Of a stretch of 64,000 nt of DNA, positions 36,131 through 45,447 are shown one piece after another. Each line of letters starts with the position of its first letter. The first letter of the stretch is position 1. Source of the stretch: Rhizobium sp. CIAT894. Its GTDB lineage: Bacteria > Pseudomonadota > Alphaproteobacteria > Rhizobiales > Rhizobiaceae. A program made the translations under genes and the position numbers. A model generated the notes under the pieces. That model was not told the origin of the DNA and ran no database searches. It was given only the letters and a program-made list of their open reading frames with translations. Location: NCBI RefSeq assembly GCF_000172795.2, contig NZ_CP020947.1, positions 4,295,001 to 4,359,000 on the forward strand, given 5' to 3'.

Positions 36131-36880
36131 TCACGCTTTGACGAAGCCCTTGCTCGCGATCATCAAATTTCGCGTGTAGTCCTCATGCACGGCACCGCTC
36201 GCCAGGTCTTGCGAGCTCAATCGTTCGACGACGGCGCCGTTGCGCATGACGGCGAGCCTTTCACACATATGGGTGATGACGCCGAGATCATGGCTCACCA
36301 TCACGAAGGTGAGCTTGCGGTCGCGCCGGATCTGCTCCAGCAGGTTCAGCACCTCGGCCTGCACCGAGGCATCGAGCGCCGATGTCGGCTCGTCGAGCAG
36401 CAGGATCGACGGTTCGACGATCAGCGCCCGGGCGATCGCCACGCGCTGCCGCTGGCCGCCCGAAAGCTGATGCGGGTAGCGGAAACGGAAACCATTGCCG
36501 AGGCCGACCTCGTCGAGCGCCCGGGCGATGCGTCTCTCGCCGTCGGCGATGTCGTGGATGGCAAGCGGTTCGAGCAGGAGCCGGTCGATCGTCTGGCGCG
36601 GATGCAGCGAACCGTAAGGATCCTGGAAGACCATTTGCACGCGCCGGTAGAAGGCTTTGCTGCGTTTCGAACCCTTCAGCGCCTCGCCGTCGATGTTGAT
36701 CGCGCCGCCGCTGATCGGCGCAAGCCCGGCGACGGCCCGCAGCAGGGTCGACTTTCCCGAGCCGGATTCGCCGACGAGACCGAAGGATTCACCGCCCTGG
36801 ACGGTGATGCTGACGTCCTTCAGCGCATGGAATTCGTCATAGACGACGCTGAAATTGTCGACCTCGAGAGTTGCGCTCAT
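36131..36880 (-). CDS. Dipeptide/oligopeptide ABC transporter ATPase (DppF-like)
   Basis: A 249-residue ATPase. Walker A is GESGSGKST, the Q-loop is in MVFQDPYGSLHPRQT, the signature is LSGGQRQR and Walker B is ILLLDEPTSALD. VMVSHDLGVITHMCERLAVM is characteristic of peptide-transporter ATPases. Its ATG overlaps the stop of the upstream DppD-like gene (ATGA). It is the last gene of the operon. Substrate is inferred from the neighbouring dipeptidase. Confidence 0.9.
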   Translation of the reverse strand: MSATLEVDNFSVVYDEFHALKDVSITVQGGESFGLVGESGSGKSTLLRAVAGLAPISGGAINIDGEALKGSKRSKAFYRRVQMVFQDPYGSLHPRQTIDRLLLEPLAIHDIADGERRIARALDEVGLGNGFRFRYPHQLSGGQRQRVAIARALIVEPSILLLDEPTSALDASVQAEVLNLLEQIRRDRKLTFVMVSHDLGVITHMCERLAVMRNGAVVERLSSQDLASGAVHEDYTRNLMIASKGFVKA

Positions 36881-37710
36881 GCCGCCCACTCCGGCCTGCG
36901 GTCGAGCACCGGCAGCGGGTGGCGGCTGGCCCCGATCTCGGGCATGCAGTTCAACAGACCCTGCGTATAGGGATGCTGCGCATGTTTCAGATCGGCGGCC
37001 GCCAGCTCCTCGACGATCTTGCCGGCATACATGACGATGACGCGGTCGCAGAAGGAGGAGACCAGCCGCAGATCGTGCGAGACGAAGATCAGCCCCATGC
37101 CGCGCTCCGACACAAGCCTGTCCATGATCCGCAGCACATCGAGCTGCACCGTCACGTCGAGCGCCGAGGTCGGCTCGTCGGCAATCAGCAGTTCAGGTCC
37201 GGCGATCAGCATCATGGCGATCATCGCGCGCTGCCCCATCCCGCCCGAGACCTCATGCGGGTGCAGGTCGAAGACGCGCTGGGGATCGCGGATCTGCACC
37301 GCTTCCAGCATGGCGAGCGCGCGTTCGCGCGCCTCCGCCTTGCCGACCTTCTCATGCGTGCGCAGCGTTTCGCAGATCTGCCGGCCGATCGTCATCACCG
37401 GATCGAGCGAATATTTCGGATCCTGCAGGATCATGGCGATACGCTTGCCGCGCAGCCTGCGCCTTTGCCCGGCGGAGGCCTTGAGGAGGTCGATGTCGTT
37501 GAATTCAAGCTTGTCGGCGGTGACGAGGCCGTGTTTCGGCGTCAATCCCATGATCGCCCGGCCGGTCTGCGACTTGCCGGAACCGGATTCGCCGACGATG
37601 CCGAGCCTTTCCCTGCCGAGCGTGAAGGAGACGCCGCGCACGGCCTCGATCACGCCGGTGCGGGTGGGGTAGCTGACCTTGAGCTTGTCGACCGTCAGAA
37701 GTGCCGTCAT
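36877..37710 (-). CDS. Dipeptide/oligopeptide ABC transporter ATPase (DppD-like)
   Basis: A 277-residue ATPase. Walker A is GESGSGKSQT, the signature is VSGGMGQRAMIAMML and Walker B is LLIADEPTSALDVTVQ. The C-terminal oligopeptide-transporter extension reads HPYTQGLLNCMPEIG, where DppD/OppD homologues have the four-Cys or HPYT motif. The start at 37710 (MTALLTVDKL) overlaps the stop of the permease gene (ATGA); the upstream open frame is antisense/out of context. Confidence 0.92.
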   Translation of the reverse strand: MTALLTVDKLKVSYPTRTGVIEAVRGVSFTLGRERLGIVGESGSGKSQTGRAIMGLTPKHGLVTADKLEFNDIDLLKASAGQRRRLRGKRIAMILQDPKYSLDPVMTIGRQICETLRTHEKVGKAEARERALAMLEAVQIRDPQRVFDLHPHEVSGGMGQRAMIAMMLIAGPELLIADEPTSALDVTVQLDVLRIMDRLVSERGMGLIFVSHDLRLVSSFCDRVIVMYAGKIVEELAAADLKHAQHPYTQGLLNCMPEIGASRHPLPVLDRRPEWAA

Positions 37711-38642
37711 TGGCCGCTCTCCTTCGGGTCGAGCGCATCGCGCAGGCCGTCGCCCAGGAGATTGAAGCCGAGGCTGACGATGAGGATGGCAATGCCCGGC
37801 ATCGCCGCCACCCACCATTGATCGAGGATGAAGCGCCGGCCGGAAGCGATCATGGCGCCCCATTCCGGCAGCGGCGGCTGCGCGCCGAGGCCAAGGAAGC
37901 CGAGACCGGCCGCCGTCAGGATGATGCCCGCCATGTCGAGCGTCACCCGCACGATCAGCGAGGAAATGCAGAGCGGCATGACGTGGCGCACGACAATGCG
38001 CAGCGGCGAAGCCCCCATCAGCTTTACCGCCGAGATATAGTCGGACCGCCTGACCGTCAGCGTTTCGGCGCGGGCGATGCGGGCATAGGGCGGCCAGGAG
38101 GTGATGGCGATGGCGATGATCGCGTTCTGGATGCCGGGGCCGAGGGCGGCGACGAAGGCGAGCGCCAGCACCAGCTTCGGAAAGGCGAGGAAAATATCGG
38201 TGATGCGCATCAGCGTCGCATCCACCCAGCCGCCGGCATAACCGGAGACCGTGCCGACGATCAGTCCGATCGGCGCCGAGATGACGGCGACGAGCACGAC
38301 GACGAACAGCGTCAACCGCGATCCGTAGATCAGCCGCGAATAGATGTCGCGGCCCTGGTCGTCGGTGCCGAGCAGGAAGCCGCTCGTTCCCGGCGGCAGC
38401 AGCCGGGCATTGCGGAGATCACCGACGACCGGATTGTGGGTGGCGAGGAGATCGGCGAAAGCGGCGATGAAAAGCAGCGCCACGATAATCATCAGGCCGA
38501 CGACGGCAAGCCTGTTGGCCGTGAACTGCCGCCAGGTGACGTAGGCGCGGCCGAGGCGGGCCTGCAGGCGCGATTGCGGCCGGTCGGACAGCAGCCATTC
38601 GCGGCGGCTCATCGGGGCAGATGGGCTGACAGGGGCCGTCAT
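37707..38642 (-). CDS. Dipeptide ABC transporter permease (DppC-like)
   Basis: A 311-residue permease with six membrane helices. The OppC/DppC N-terminal extension contains GTDDQGRDIYSRLIYGSRL. The EAA loop is near residues 200-225 (RRSDYISAVKLMGASPLRIVVRHVMP). The ATG at 38642 overlaps the preceding stop codon (ATGA), showing tight coupling. C-terminal FNLLGDGLRDALDP is the family hallmark. Confidence 0.93.
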   Translation of the reverse strand: MTAPVSPSAPMSRREWLLSDRPQSRLQARLGRAYVTWRQFTANRLAVVGLMIIVALLFIAAFADLLATHNPVVGDLRNARLLPPGTSGFLLGTDDQGRDIYSRLIYGSRLTLFVVVLVAVISAPIGLIVGTVSGYAGGWVDATLMRITDIFLAFPKLVLALAFVAALGPGIQNAIIAIAITSWPPYARIARAETLTVRRSDYISAVKLMGASPLRIVVRHVMPLCISSLIVRVTLDMAGIILTAAGLGFLGLGAQPPLPEWGAMIASGRRFILDQWWVAAMPGIAILIVSLGFNLLGDGLRDALDPKESGQ

Positions 38643-39706
38643 CGGTTGCGCGTCCTCGGGTCGAGCGTCCGGTAGAGAAGATCGGACAGAAGGTTGATGC
38701 CGATAAAGACCGTGCCGATGACGATCGTGCCGCCGAGCACGGCGTTCATATCGGCGTTCTGCAGCGAATTGGTGATGTACAGCCCGATGCCCGGCCAGGA
38801 AAAGACGGTCTCGGTCAGCACCGATCCTTCCAGCAGGCCGGCATAGGAAAGCGCGATGACGGTGACGAGCGGCACGGCGGCATTGCGCAGCGCATGGCCC
38901 CAGATCACCCGCGTTTCCGAAAGTCCCTTGGCGCGTGCGGCAACGATATATTCCTGCGAAAGCTCGTTCAGCATGAAGCTGCGCGTCATCCGGCTGATAT
39001 AGGCGAGCGAGAAATAGCCGAGCAGCGACGCGGGCAGGATGATGTGGCGGAAGACGTCGTAGAAGACGTCCCATTGCCCCTGCCAGGCGCTGTCCAAGAG
39101 ATAAAAGCCGGTGATCGGCGTGAATGTATATTCGAAGACGATATCGATGCGGCCGGGAAAGGCTACCCAGCGCAGTTGCGCATAGAAGATGACGAGCGAG
39201 ATCAGCGCCAGCCAGAAGATCGGCACCGAATAACCGATCAGGCCGATGACGCGCACCAGTTGGTCGGCAAAGCTGCCGCGGCGCACGGCGGCGAGAACGC
39301 CGAGCGGCACGCCGACGAAAGCGCCGATCAGCGTTCCAAGCGTTGCGAGTTCGACCGTCGCCGGGAATGCCCGGCGAATATCGACCATCACGGGATTGGT
39401 CGTCAGCACCGAATTGCCGAAATCGCCGGACAGGACGCCTTTGATATAGAGGAAGAACTGCTGATAGAGCGGCAGGTTGAAGCCCATCTCCTGGCGCACG
39501 CGTTCGACGACATGGGTGGGCGCGCGGTCGCCGAGGATGGCGAGCACGGGATCGATCGGCACGACGCGGCCGATGAAGAATGTAACGGCCAGCAGGCCGA
39601 AATAGGTGGTGACGGCGGCAAACAGGAACCGGCCTGCCGCCTTTGCGAAGGGACCGGCCCGGCCCTTTCGGGGCCGTGCCTCCCGCGTTATTCCCAAGGT
39701 GCTCAA
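38639..39706 (-). CDS. Dipeptide ABC transporter permease (DppB-like)
   Basis: A 355-residue permease of the DppB/OppB family. The first helix begins near residue 25. PIDPVLAILGDRAP is the periplasmic loop, and SQEYIVAARAKGLSETRVIWGHALRNA is the EAA loop. C-terminal LLSDLLYRTLDPR fits. The start is TTG at 39706, 18 bases after the binding-protein gene; the spacing supports co-transcription. Six helices are predicted. Confidence 0.92.
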   Translation of the reverse strand: MSTLGITREARPRKGRAGPFAKAAGRFLFAAVTTYFGLLAVTFFIGRVVPIDPVLAILGDRAPTHVVERVRQEMGFNLPLYQQFFLYIKGVLSGDFGNSVLTTNPVMVDIRRAFPATVELATLGTLIGAFVGVPLGVLAAVRRGSFADQLVRVIGLIGYSVPIFWLALISLVIFYAQLRWVAFPGRIDIVFEYTFTPITGFYLLDSAWQGQWDVFYDVFRHIILPASLLGYFSLAYISRMTRSFMLNELSQEYIVAARAKGLSETRVIWGHALRNAAVPLVTVIALSYAGLLEGSVLTETVFSWPGIGLYITNSLQNADMNAVLGGTIVIGTVFIGINLLSDLLYRTLDPRTRNR

Positions 39707-39724
39707 GCGATCAATCCTGCCGGA

Positions 39725-41368
39725 TTATTCCTTGGCGATCGGGCCGACGAAGTTGGTGTCGAAGCTCGGACCCAGCTTGAAGTCCTTCACGTTCTTGCGG
39801 TAACCGGCCACCTCGGTCTGCTGGAAGATGAAGACGAAGGGGCTGTTTGCCAGGTATTTCTTCTGGATGTCCTGGTAGATGGCCGCGCGCTTGCCGGCGT
39901 CGCGTTCCAGAAGTGCAGCCTTGGCGAGCTTGTCGAGTTCCGGCGCTTCCCAGGTGTTGCGCCATGCGAGCGTCTTGACCGTGCCGGCATCGGAATTGTC
40001 GGGATTGCCGGTAAAGGTATCGGCGTTGGAATTCGGGTCGAAATAATCCGAGCCCCATTGGCCGATATACATGTCGTGGGTGCGGGCGCGATACTTGGTC
40101 AGCGTCTGCTTGCCGTCGCCCGGAATGATTTCCATCTTCACGCCGGCCTGCGCCAGCGTCTGCTGCATGGATTCGGCAATACCCGTCACCGGCTGCGTGT
40201 TGCGCACATCCATGGTGATCGAGAAACCATCGGGCACGCCGGCCTTGGCGAGCAGTTCCTTGGCCTTGGCGACATCGAGCTTGTAGGGGTTCTCGTCGAG
40301 CGCGCCGAGCTGGCCCTTCGGCAGGAAGGTCTGATGAATTTCGCCGATCCCCTTGATCAGGGTCGCGCCGATCGCATCGTAGTCGACCAGATATTTGAAG
40401 GCTTCCTGGACCTCAGGCTTCTTCAGGTTCTCGTTCTTGTTGTTCAGGCTGACATAATAGATCGTGCCCTTCGGCGCGCTTGTCGTCGCCAGATCGGCGT
40501 TCTTCGAAACGGCGTCGATATCGCCCGGCTCAAGGTTGCGGGCGATGTCGATATCGCCGGCTTCGAGCGCCAGGCGCTGCGCCGAACTTTCCTTCATGTA
40601 GCGGTAGATGACGCGGTTGAGCTTCGCCTTGTCGCCGTAATAATTGTCGTTGCGCTCCAGCACGACGACTTCGTTGGCGCGCCATTCGCGCAGTTTGTAG
40701 GCGCCGGAACCGGCATAGCCTGTTTTCAGCCATTCATTGCCGAAATCATTGTCGTATTTGTGCTCGGCATCCGGCGTCACCGCCTTCACATGCTCCAGCA
40801 CCAGCTTCTTGTCGACGACCGAGGCGACCGTCGCCGTCAGGCAGTTCAGCACGAAGCTCGGCGCATAGGCCTTGTCGACCGTGAAGACGAAGGTATTGGC
40901 ATCGGCCGCCTTGGCCTTTTCGGCAATATTGTCGCCGGTCAGGCCGAACTGGGTGAGGATGAAGGCAGGGCTCTTGTCGAGCTTGACGGCGCGCTCGAAC
41001 GACCAGGCGACATCTTCGGCGGTGACTGGATTGCCCGAAGCGAATTTCATGCCGGGCCTCAGCTTGAACGTATAGGTGAGACCGTCATCGGAAACGCTCC
41101 AGCTCTCGGCCAGATCGCCCTTCACCTTGGAGGTGTCGTCCATGTCGAGACGGACGAGCAGGCTGTAGCTGTTGCTGGTGATTTCGGCGGTCGACAGCTC
41201 GAAAGCCTCGCCCGGATCCATCGTGATGATATCGTCGATGGCAAAACCTTCGACCAGCGTGTCCTTGGGCGTTTCGGCGAAGGCGCAGGGTGCGGCCATC
41301 ATCAGAAGCGAAAGAGCGGCTCCTGCGGAAAGCAGGCGGAAATTGCGGCTGAGCTTGGTGATCATCAT
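39725..41368 (-). CDS. Dipeptide ABC transporter periplasmic binding protein
   Basis: A 547-residue family 5 solute-binding protein (DppA/OppA-like) with a signal peptide at 1-32 (ending APCAFA-ET). Features are YTFKLRPGMKFASGNPVTAEDVAWSFER split across the conserved SBP_bac_5 motif, and GSGAYKLREWRANEVVVLERN. The start at 41368 (MMITKLSRN) follows AGGGGAA. The dipeptidase gene precedes it by 98 bases. Substrate: dipeptides or short peptides (inferred from the neighbour). Confidence 0.92.
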   Translation of the reverse strand: MMITKLSRNFRLLSAGAALSLLMMAAPCAFAETPKDTLVEGFAIDDIITMDPGEAFELSTAEITSNSYSLLVRLDMDDTSKVKGDLAESWSVSDDGLTYTFKLRPGMKFASGNPVTAEDVAWSFERAVKLDKSPAFILTQFGLTGDNIAEKAKAADANTFVFTVDKAYAPSFVLNCLTATVASVVDKKLVLEHVKAVTPDAEHKYDNDFGNEWLKTGYAGSGAYKLREWRANEVVVLERNDNYYGDKAKLNRVIYRYMKESSAQRLALEAGDIDIARNLEPGDIDAVSKNADLATTSAPKGTIYYVSLNNKNENLKKPEVQEAFKYLVDYDAIGATLIKGIGEIHQTFLPKGQLGALDENPYKLDVAKAKELLAKAGVPDGFSITMDVRNTQPVTGIAESMQQTLAQAGVKMEIIPGDGKQTLTKYRARTHDMYIGQWGSDYFDPNSNADTFTGNPDNSDAGTVKTLAWRNTWEAPELDKLAKAALLERDAGKRAAIYQDIQKKYLANSPFVFIFQQTEVAGYRKNVKDFKLGPSFDTNFVGPIAKE

Positions 41369-41466
41369 GGTCTGTTCCCCTGTTCTTGATTGATTACGAA
41401 GCGTTTTGTCGGTCATGCCATAAAAGCTATTGTCCGTTCCGAGCGCGTCCAGAGGCGGGCGGCACT

Positions 41467-42525
41467 TTAGGCGTAGTCCTCCCGCCAGGCTTGTGCGAGA
41501 ATACGAAGCCAATTTTCACGGGCAAGTTTCGTGAGATCGGCCTCACCATATCCAACCTCCCGGAGAGCGGCAATCAGCTTCTGATTGCCGGCCGCGTCAC
41601 CGATTTCTTCCGGAATGGTTGCACCGTCGAAGTCCGATCCGAGGCCCACGCAATCGATGCCGATGCGGTTCACGAGGTAGTCGATGTGGCGGATCATATC
41701 GGCAAGCGGCGTGTCGCTGTCCGAGCGGCCGTCGGGACGCAGCATGGCGGTGGCATAGTTGATGCCGACGAGCCCGCGGCTTTCGCGGATCGCATCGAGC
41801 TGCCTGTCCGTCAGATTGCGCGCCACCGGCGTCAGTGCATGGGCGTTGGAATGGCTGGCGACCAGCGGCTGGTCCGTCGTTTTCGCCACGTCCCAGAAAC
41901 CCTTCTCGGTGATATGGGCAAGGTCGATCAGAATGCCGAGGCGATTGCATTCCCTGACCAGCGCAAAGCCGGCATCGGTCAGGCCGGGGGCTGTGTCCGG
42001 CGACATCGGGAAGGCGAAGGGCACGCCGTAGCCGAAGACATTGTGCCGGCTCCAGACCGGCCCGAGCGACCGCAGCCCCGCCGCATAGAACACTTCGAGC
42101 GCCGAAAGATCGGCGCCGATCGCCTCGCAGCCTTCCATATGCAAGACGGCGGCAAAAATACCTTCCGCCATGGCGCCGCGGATATCCTTCACCGTCCGGC
42201 AGAGCCGCCAGGCGCCGGCCTGGTCGAGCCGCAGCGCGATCGCCGCCATTTCAGTAGCGATGGCAAGGGACGGCAGCGGATCGAGAGGAGCCGCCATCGG
42301 CGTGATATAACGACCCTCGGCATCCGGATCGGCGAAGACGAGATCGCCCGAGGGAATGTAGATGGCGCAGAGACCGCCGGAAAGGCCGCCGTCTCTCGCC
42401 CGGCGCGCATCGATATGGCCGACCGTCGTACCGTCCGCGAATTCCGCGATCGGGTCGCTGCCGTCTTTTGCATGTGTCCAAAGTCGAAGGAGAACGTCGT
42501 TGTGACCGTCAAATACGAATTGCAT
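41467..42525 (-). CDS. Membrane-dipeptidase family (M19) dipeptidase
   Basis: A 352-residue zinc dipeptidase. Metal and active-site motifs of peptidase family M19 are all present: DGHND (residues 6-10), HMEGCEAIG, IDLAHITEKG, VASHSNAHAL and GLGSDFDGAT. There is no signal peptide, so it acts in the cytoplasm on peptides imported by the adjacent ABC system. The gene heads the operon with four transporter subunits plus binding protein downstream in the same direction, a natural uptake-and-hydrolysis unit. A palindromic rhizobial repeat begins about 33 bases upstream. Confidence 0.93.
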   Translation of the reverse strand: MQFVFDGHNDVLLRLWTHAKDGSDPIAEFADGTTVGHIDARRARDGGLSGGLCAIYIPSGDLVFADPDAEGRYITPMAAPLDPLPSLAIATEMAAIALRLDQAGAWRLCRTVKDIRGAMAEGIFAAVLHMEGCEAIGADLSALEVFYAAGLRSLGPVWSRHNVFGYGVPFAFPMSPDTAPGLTDAGFALVRECNRLGILIDLAHITEKGFWDVAKTTDQPLVASHSNAHALTPVARNLTDRQLDAIRESRGLVGINYATAMLRPDGRSDSDTPLADMIRHIDYLVNRIGIDCVGLGSDFDGATIPEEIGDAAGNQKLIAALREVGYGEADLTKLARENWLRILAQAWREDYA

Positions 42526-42557
42526 CTGTCTTCCTGCGCTGCCCTACCGCACAATCC

Positions 42558-42649
42558 CTTAAATCGGGTTCGATTTAAGAATAGAATTACGCAGCATTCA
42601 AAGTGCTGCAGCGTCTTTGCACGTCTTTTCGGACGCATGGCGCTGTAGA
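42558..42649. repeat. Rhizobium palindromic intergenic repeat
   Basis: CTTAAATCG-GGTT-CGATTTAAG (42558-42579) is a perfect 9-bp inverted repeat. It is followed by TACGCAGCATTCAAAGTGCT, GCAGCGTCTTTGC and GTCTTTTCGGACGC, ending near GCGCTGTAG. This string is very close to a repeat I remember from many R. etli/R. leguminosarum intergenic regions. It lies just upstream of the dipeptidase operon. Confidence 0.75.
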
Positions 42650-42733
42650 GGGCGAATGAACCGGCAGAATAGGAAAGCTGACGGAATTCGCCACCTCTTT
42701 TTTTAGAAATCCGTCATCGACGCCGAAATGGAA

Positions 42734-42751
42734 CGGGGGCCGAAGCCCCCG
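42734..42751 (-). terminator. Hairpin after the CUT2 sugar operon
   Basis: CGGGGGC (42734-42740), CGAA, GCCCCCG (42745-42751): a perfect 7-bp stem with a stable tetraloop, 26 bases beyond the permease stop. No long T-run follows on the minus strand. Confidence 0.55.
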
Positions 42752-42777
42752 CAAAAATCATCGATCGTATCGCCGGA

Positions 42778-43803
42778 TCAGTGCTTGCGGCGCTTCTTCT
42801 GTCGGTAGACGTCGATGACGACAGCCGCGACGATGATGAAGCCCTTGACGATCTCCTGGTAATAGGCGTCGATCCTGAGGAAGGTGAAGCCCGATGTCAT
42901 GACGCCGAGGATGATGGTGCCGATCACGGTGCCGGTGATGCGCCCGACGCCGCCGGTGAGCGAGGTGCCGCCAATGACGGTCGCCGCGATCGCATCGAGT
43001 TCATAGCCGACGCCCATGCTAGCCTGCGCGGTTTCGGCGCGTGCCGCCGTAACGATCCCGGCGAGACCGGCAAGCAATCCGGCAATCACATAGACCTTGA
43101 CGAGATGCGCCTCGATATTGATGCCGGATACGCGCGCGGCCTGCGGGTTGGCGCCGATGGCATAGGTGAACTTGCCGTAGCGGGTGTAGCGCAGCGCAAT
43201 ATGAAAGATCAGCGCGACGACCAGGAAGACGACAACAGGCCAGGCTTTGGTGCCGATGAAGTGAAACTGCTCGGTGATCCCGGAAACCGGCTGGCCCTTC
43301 GTATACCACTTCGCCACACCTCTGGCCGATACGAACATGCCGAGCGTCGCGATGAACGGAGGGATCTTGGTGTAGGCAATGAGCGCGCCATTCGCCAGGC
43401 CCGCCGCCGCCCCGATCAGCAGGCCGATCATGATCGGCACGAGAGCCGGCAGGTCGGTCAGCGAGGGAAAGACCGCCCGTCCCCAGGTCGACGACTGGGC
43501 AAAGCTTGTCGCGATCATCGCCGTCATGCCGACGACCGAGCCGGAGGAAAGATCGATGCCGCCTGTTATGATGACCTGCGTGACGCCGACTGCGATGATG
43601 CCGATGACGGAGACCTGCAGGATCATGATCGTCAGGCGCTGCGAATTCATCAGGAAGCTCTGGCCGATGAACATCCAGCCGAGCGCTTCATAAATGAGCG
43701 CGATGCCGACAAGCACGAGGAAGATGCTGAGCTCGGGCGGCATACGCCGCCGCCTTTGCCGGGTCGCGAGCGGAGCCGCGCCCTCTGCTGCCTTGGTAGT
43801 CAT
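42778..43803 (-). CDS. CUT2 sugar/polyol ABC transporter permease
   Basis: A 341-residue RbsC-family permease with about nine to ten helices. GVTQVIITGGIDLSSGSVVG is the hallmark loop, and GANPQAARVSGINIEAHLVKVY and GGTSLTGGVGRITGTVIG complete the family pattern. It is the third gene of a binding protein-ATPase-permease operon, after a 34-bp gap. The substrate is a pentose, hexose or inositol; the sequence resembles myo-inositol transport systems, but this is a memory-based impression. Confidence 0.9.
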   Translation of the reverse strand: MTTKAAEGAAPLATRQRRRRMPPELSIFLVLVGIALIYEALGWMFIGQSFLMNSQRLTIMILQVSVIGIIAVGVTQVIITGGIDLSSGSVVGMTAMIATSFAQSSTWGRAVFPSLTDLPALVPIMIGLLIGAAAGLANGALIAYTKIPPFIATLGMFVSARGVAKWYTKGQPVSGITEQFHFIGTKAWPVVVFLVVALIFHIALRYTRYGKFTYAIGANPQAARVSGINIEAHLVKVYVIAGLLAGLAGIVTAARAETAQASMGVGYELDAIAATVIGGTSLTGGVGRITGTVIGTIILGVMTSGFTFLRIDAYYQEIVKGFIIVAAVVIDVYRQKKRRKH

Positions 43804-43837
43804 GTCAAACCTCCCTTGGACGATCGCAGGCGGCGCA

Positions 43838-45379
43838 TCACTGCGCAGCCAGCTCCATCACCTTGATCTGCGTTGCTTCATCGCGATTGAGGAAACCGGT
43901 TACGCGTCCCTCATGCATGACCATGATGCGGTCGCTCATCCCGAGAACCTCGGGCATTTCGGACGAGATCATGATGACGGCCACGCCGTTTCGCGCCATC
44001 TCCGTCACCAGCCGGTGGATTTCCGCCTTGGCGCCGACATCGATGCCGCGCGTCGGCTCGTCGAGAATCAGGATCCGCGGATTGGTGAGCAGCCAGCGCC
44101 CGATCAGCACTTTCTGCTGATTGCCGCCCGAAAGATTTTCCACCCGCTCGTAAAGATTGGGCGTTTTCACCCGCAGCTTTTTCGCCATGTCTTCGCAGGT
44201 CGCCTCGATCGCGCCCTGCTGCACGAAACCGCCCTTGACATATCTGTCCTGCAGAACGGCGATCTGCATATTTTCGAGAATATCGAGGATCAGCAGACAG
44301 CCGGTATCCTTGCGGTCCTCGGTCAGGAACGCCATCTGGTGGCGGATAGCCTCGGTCGGCGAAGAAATCGTCACCGGTTTGCCGTAGAGCTCGATCGAGC
44401 CGGAGCTTGCCGGCGTCACGCCGAACAGCGTTTCGGCGACATTCGATCGCCCCGAACCGACAAGGCCGGCCACGCCGAGGATCTCGCCCGCCCTCACCTC
44501 GAAGGAGACGTCCTTGAAGACGCCGTTGAGGCAAAGATCCTTGACGGAGAGCATGACCTCGCCGATCGGCACCTCTTCTTTCGGAAACATCTGGGTGATT
44601 TCGCGCCCGACCATCATGCGGATGATGTCGTCGCGGGTGACGTCGGTCGAAGCATGCGTGCCGATATATCGACCGTCACGGAAGACGGAGAATTCGTCGG
44701 CGATCTCGAAAAGCTCGTTCATCTTGTGGGTGATATAGACGATGCCGATGCCCTGGGCCCTGAGGTCGCGGATGATGCGGAAGAGATGCTCGACCTCGCG
44801 CTCCGTCAGTGCCGAGGTCGGCTCGTCCATGATCAGCACATCGGAATTATAGGAGACCGCCTTGGCGATCTCGACCATCTGCCGGTTGGCGACCGACAGA
44901 TGCCGGACCTCGATATCGGGATCGATATCAATATTGAGCCGGGTAAACAGTTCCTCGGTCATGCGATGCATGACGCCGTGATCGACGAAACCGAGGCGGT
45001 TCTTCGGTTCGCGGCGGATCCAGATATTTTCCGCGACCGTCATAAACGGCATCAGGTTCAGTTCCTGATGGATCATGGCAATGCCGTTTTCCAGTGCGTC
45101 GAGCGGAGATTTCAGCCGAATCTCGACGCCTTTCAGGCGGATATCACCCTTGTCGGGTATGTAAATGCCGGCAAGGATCTTCATCAACGTCGATTTGCCG
45201 GCGCCGTTTTCGCCCATCAGCGCATGCACGGAGGCGCGCTTCAGCCGGAATTGCACGTCGTCGAGGGCGACGACACCGGGAAATTCCTTGCGAACGCCCT
45301 CGGCGCTCAGCAGATATTCCGCATTCGGAACTGCGCCGCTCGCACGCACGGCGGCCATGGTTGTCGGGCTGACGGCCAT
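43838..45379 (-). CDS. CUT2 sugar/polyol ABC transporter ATPase (double ABC)
   Basis: A 513-residue duplicated ATPase (RbsA/MglA type). The first half has Walker [10 protein letters not shown], with [14 protein letters not shown] in place of a canonical signature and Walker [12 protein letters not shown]. The second half has the degenerate Walker [10 protein letters not shown], signature [15 protein letters not shown] and Walker [15 protein letters not shown]. The degenerate second Walker A is normal for this family. The start at 45379 has a GGAGGAGATG site. Confidence 0.93.
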   Translation of the reverse strand: MAVSPTTMAAVRASGAVPNAEYLLSAEGVRKEFPGVVALDDVQFRLKRASVHALMGENGAGKSTLMKILAGIYIPDKGDIRLKGVEIRLKSPLDALENGIAMIHQELNLMPFMTVAENIWIRREPKNRLGFVDHGVMHRMTEELFTRLNIDIDPDIEVRHLSVANRQMVEIAKAVSYNSDVLIMDEPTSALTEREVEHLFRIIRDLRAQGIGIVYITHKMNELFEIADEFSVFRDGRYIGTHASTDVTRDDIIRMMVGREITQMFPKEEVPIGEVMLSVKDLCLNGVFKDVSFEVRAGEILGVAGLVGSGRSNVAETLFGVTPASSGSIELYGKPVTISSPTEAIRHQMAFLTEDRKDTGCLLILDILENMQIAVLQDRYVKGGFVQQGAIEATCEDMAKKLRVKTPNLYERVENLSGGNQQKVLIGRWLLTNPRILILDEPTRGIDVGAKAEIHRLVTEMARNGVAVIMISSEMPEVLGMSDRIMVMHEGRVTGFLNRDEATQIKVMELAAQ

Positions 45380-45410
45380 CTCATCTCCTCCAAATACGGA
45401 CAGGCGGAAA

Positions 45411-45433
45411 GGATGCGGGCAGAGCCCGCATCC
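45411..45433. other. Intercistronic stem-loop between binding-protein and ATPase genes
   Basis: GGATGCGGGC (45411-45420), AGA, GCCCGCATCC (45424-45433): a 10-bp perfect stem in the 68-bp gap after the binding-protein gene. Such hairpins commonly protect the upstream mRNA and give excess binding protein over transporter. Confidence 0.7.
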
Positions 45434-45447
45434 TGTTGGCACTCGTC

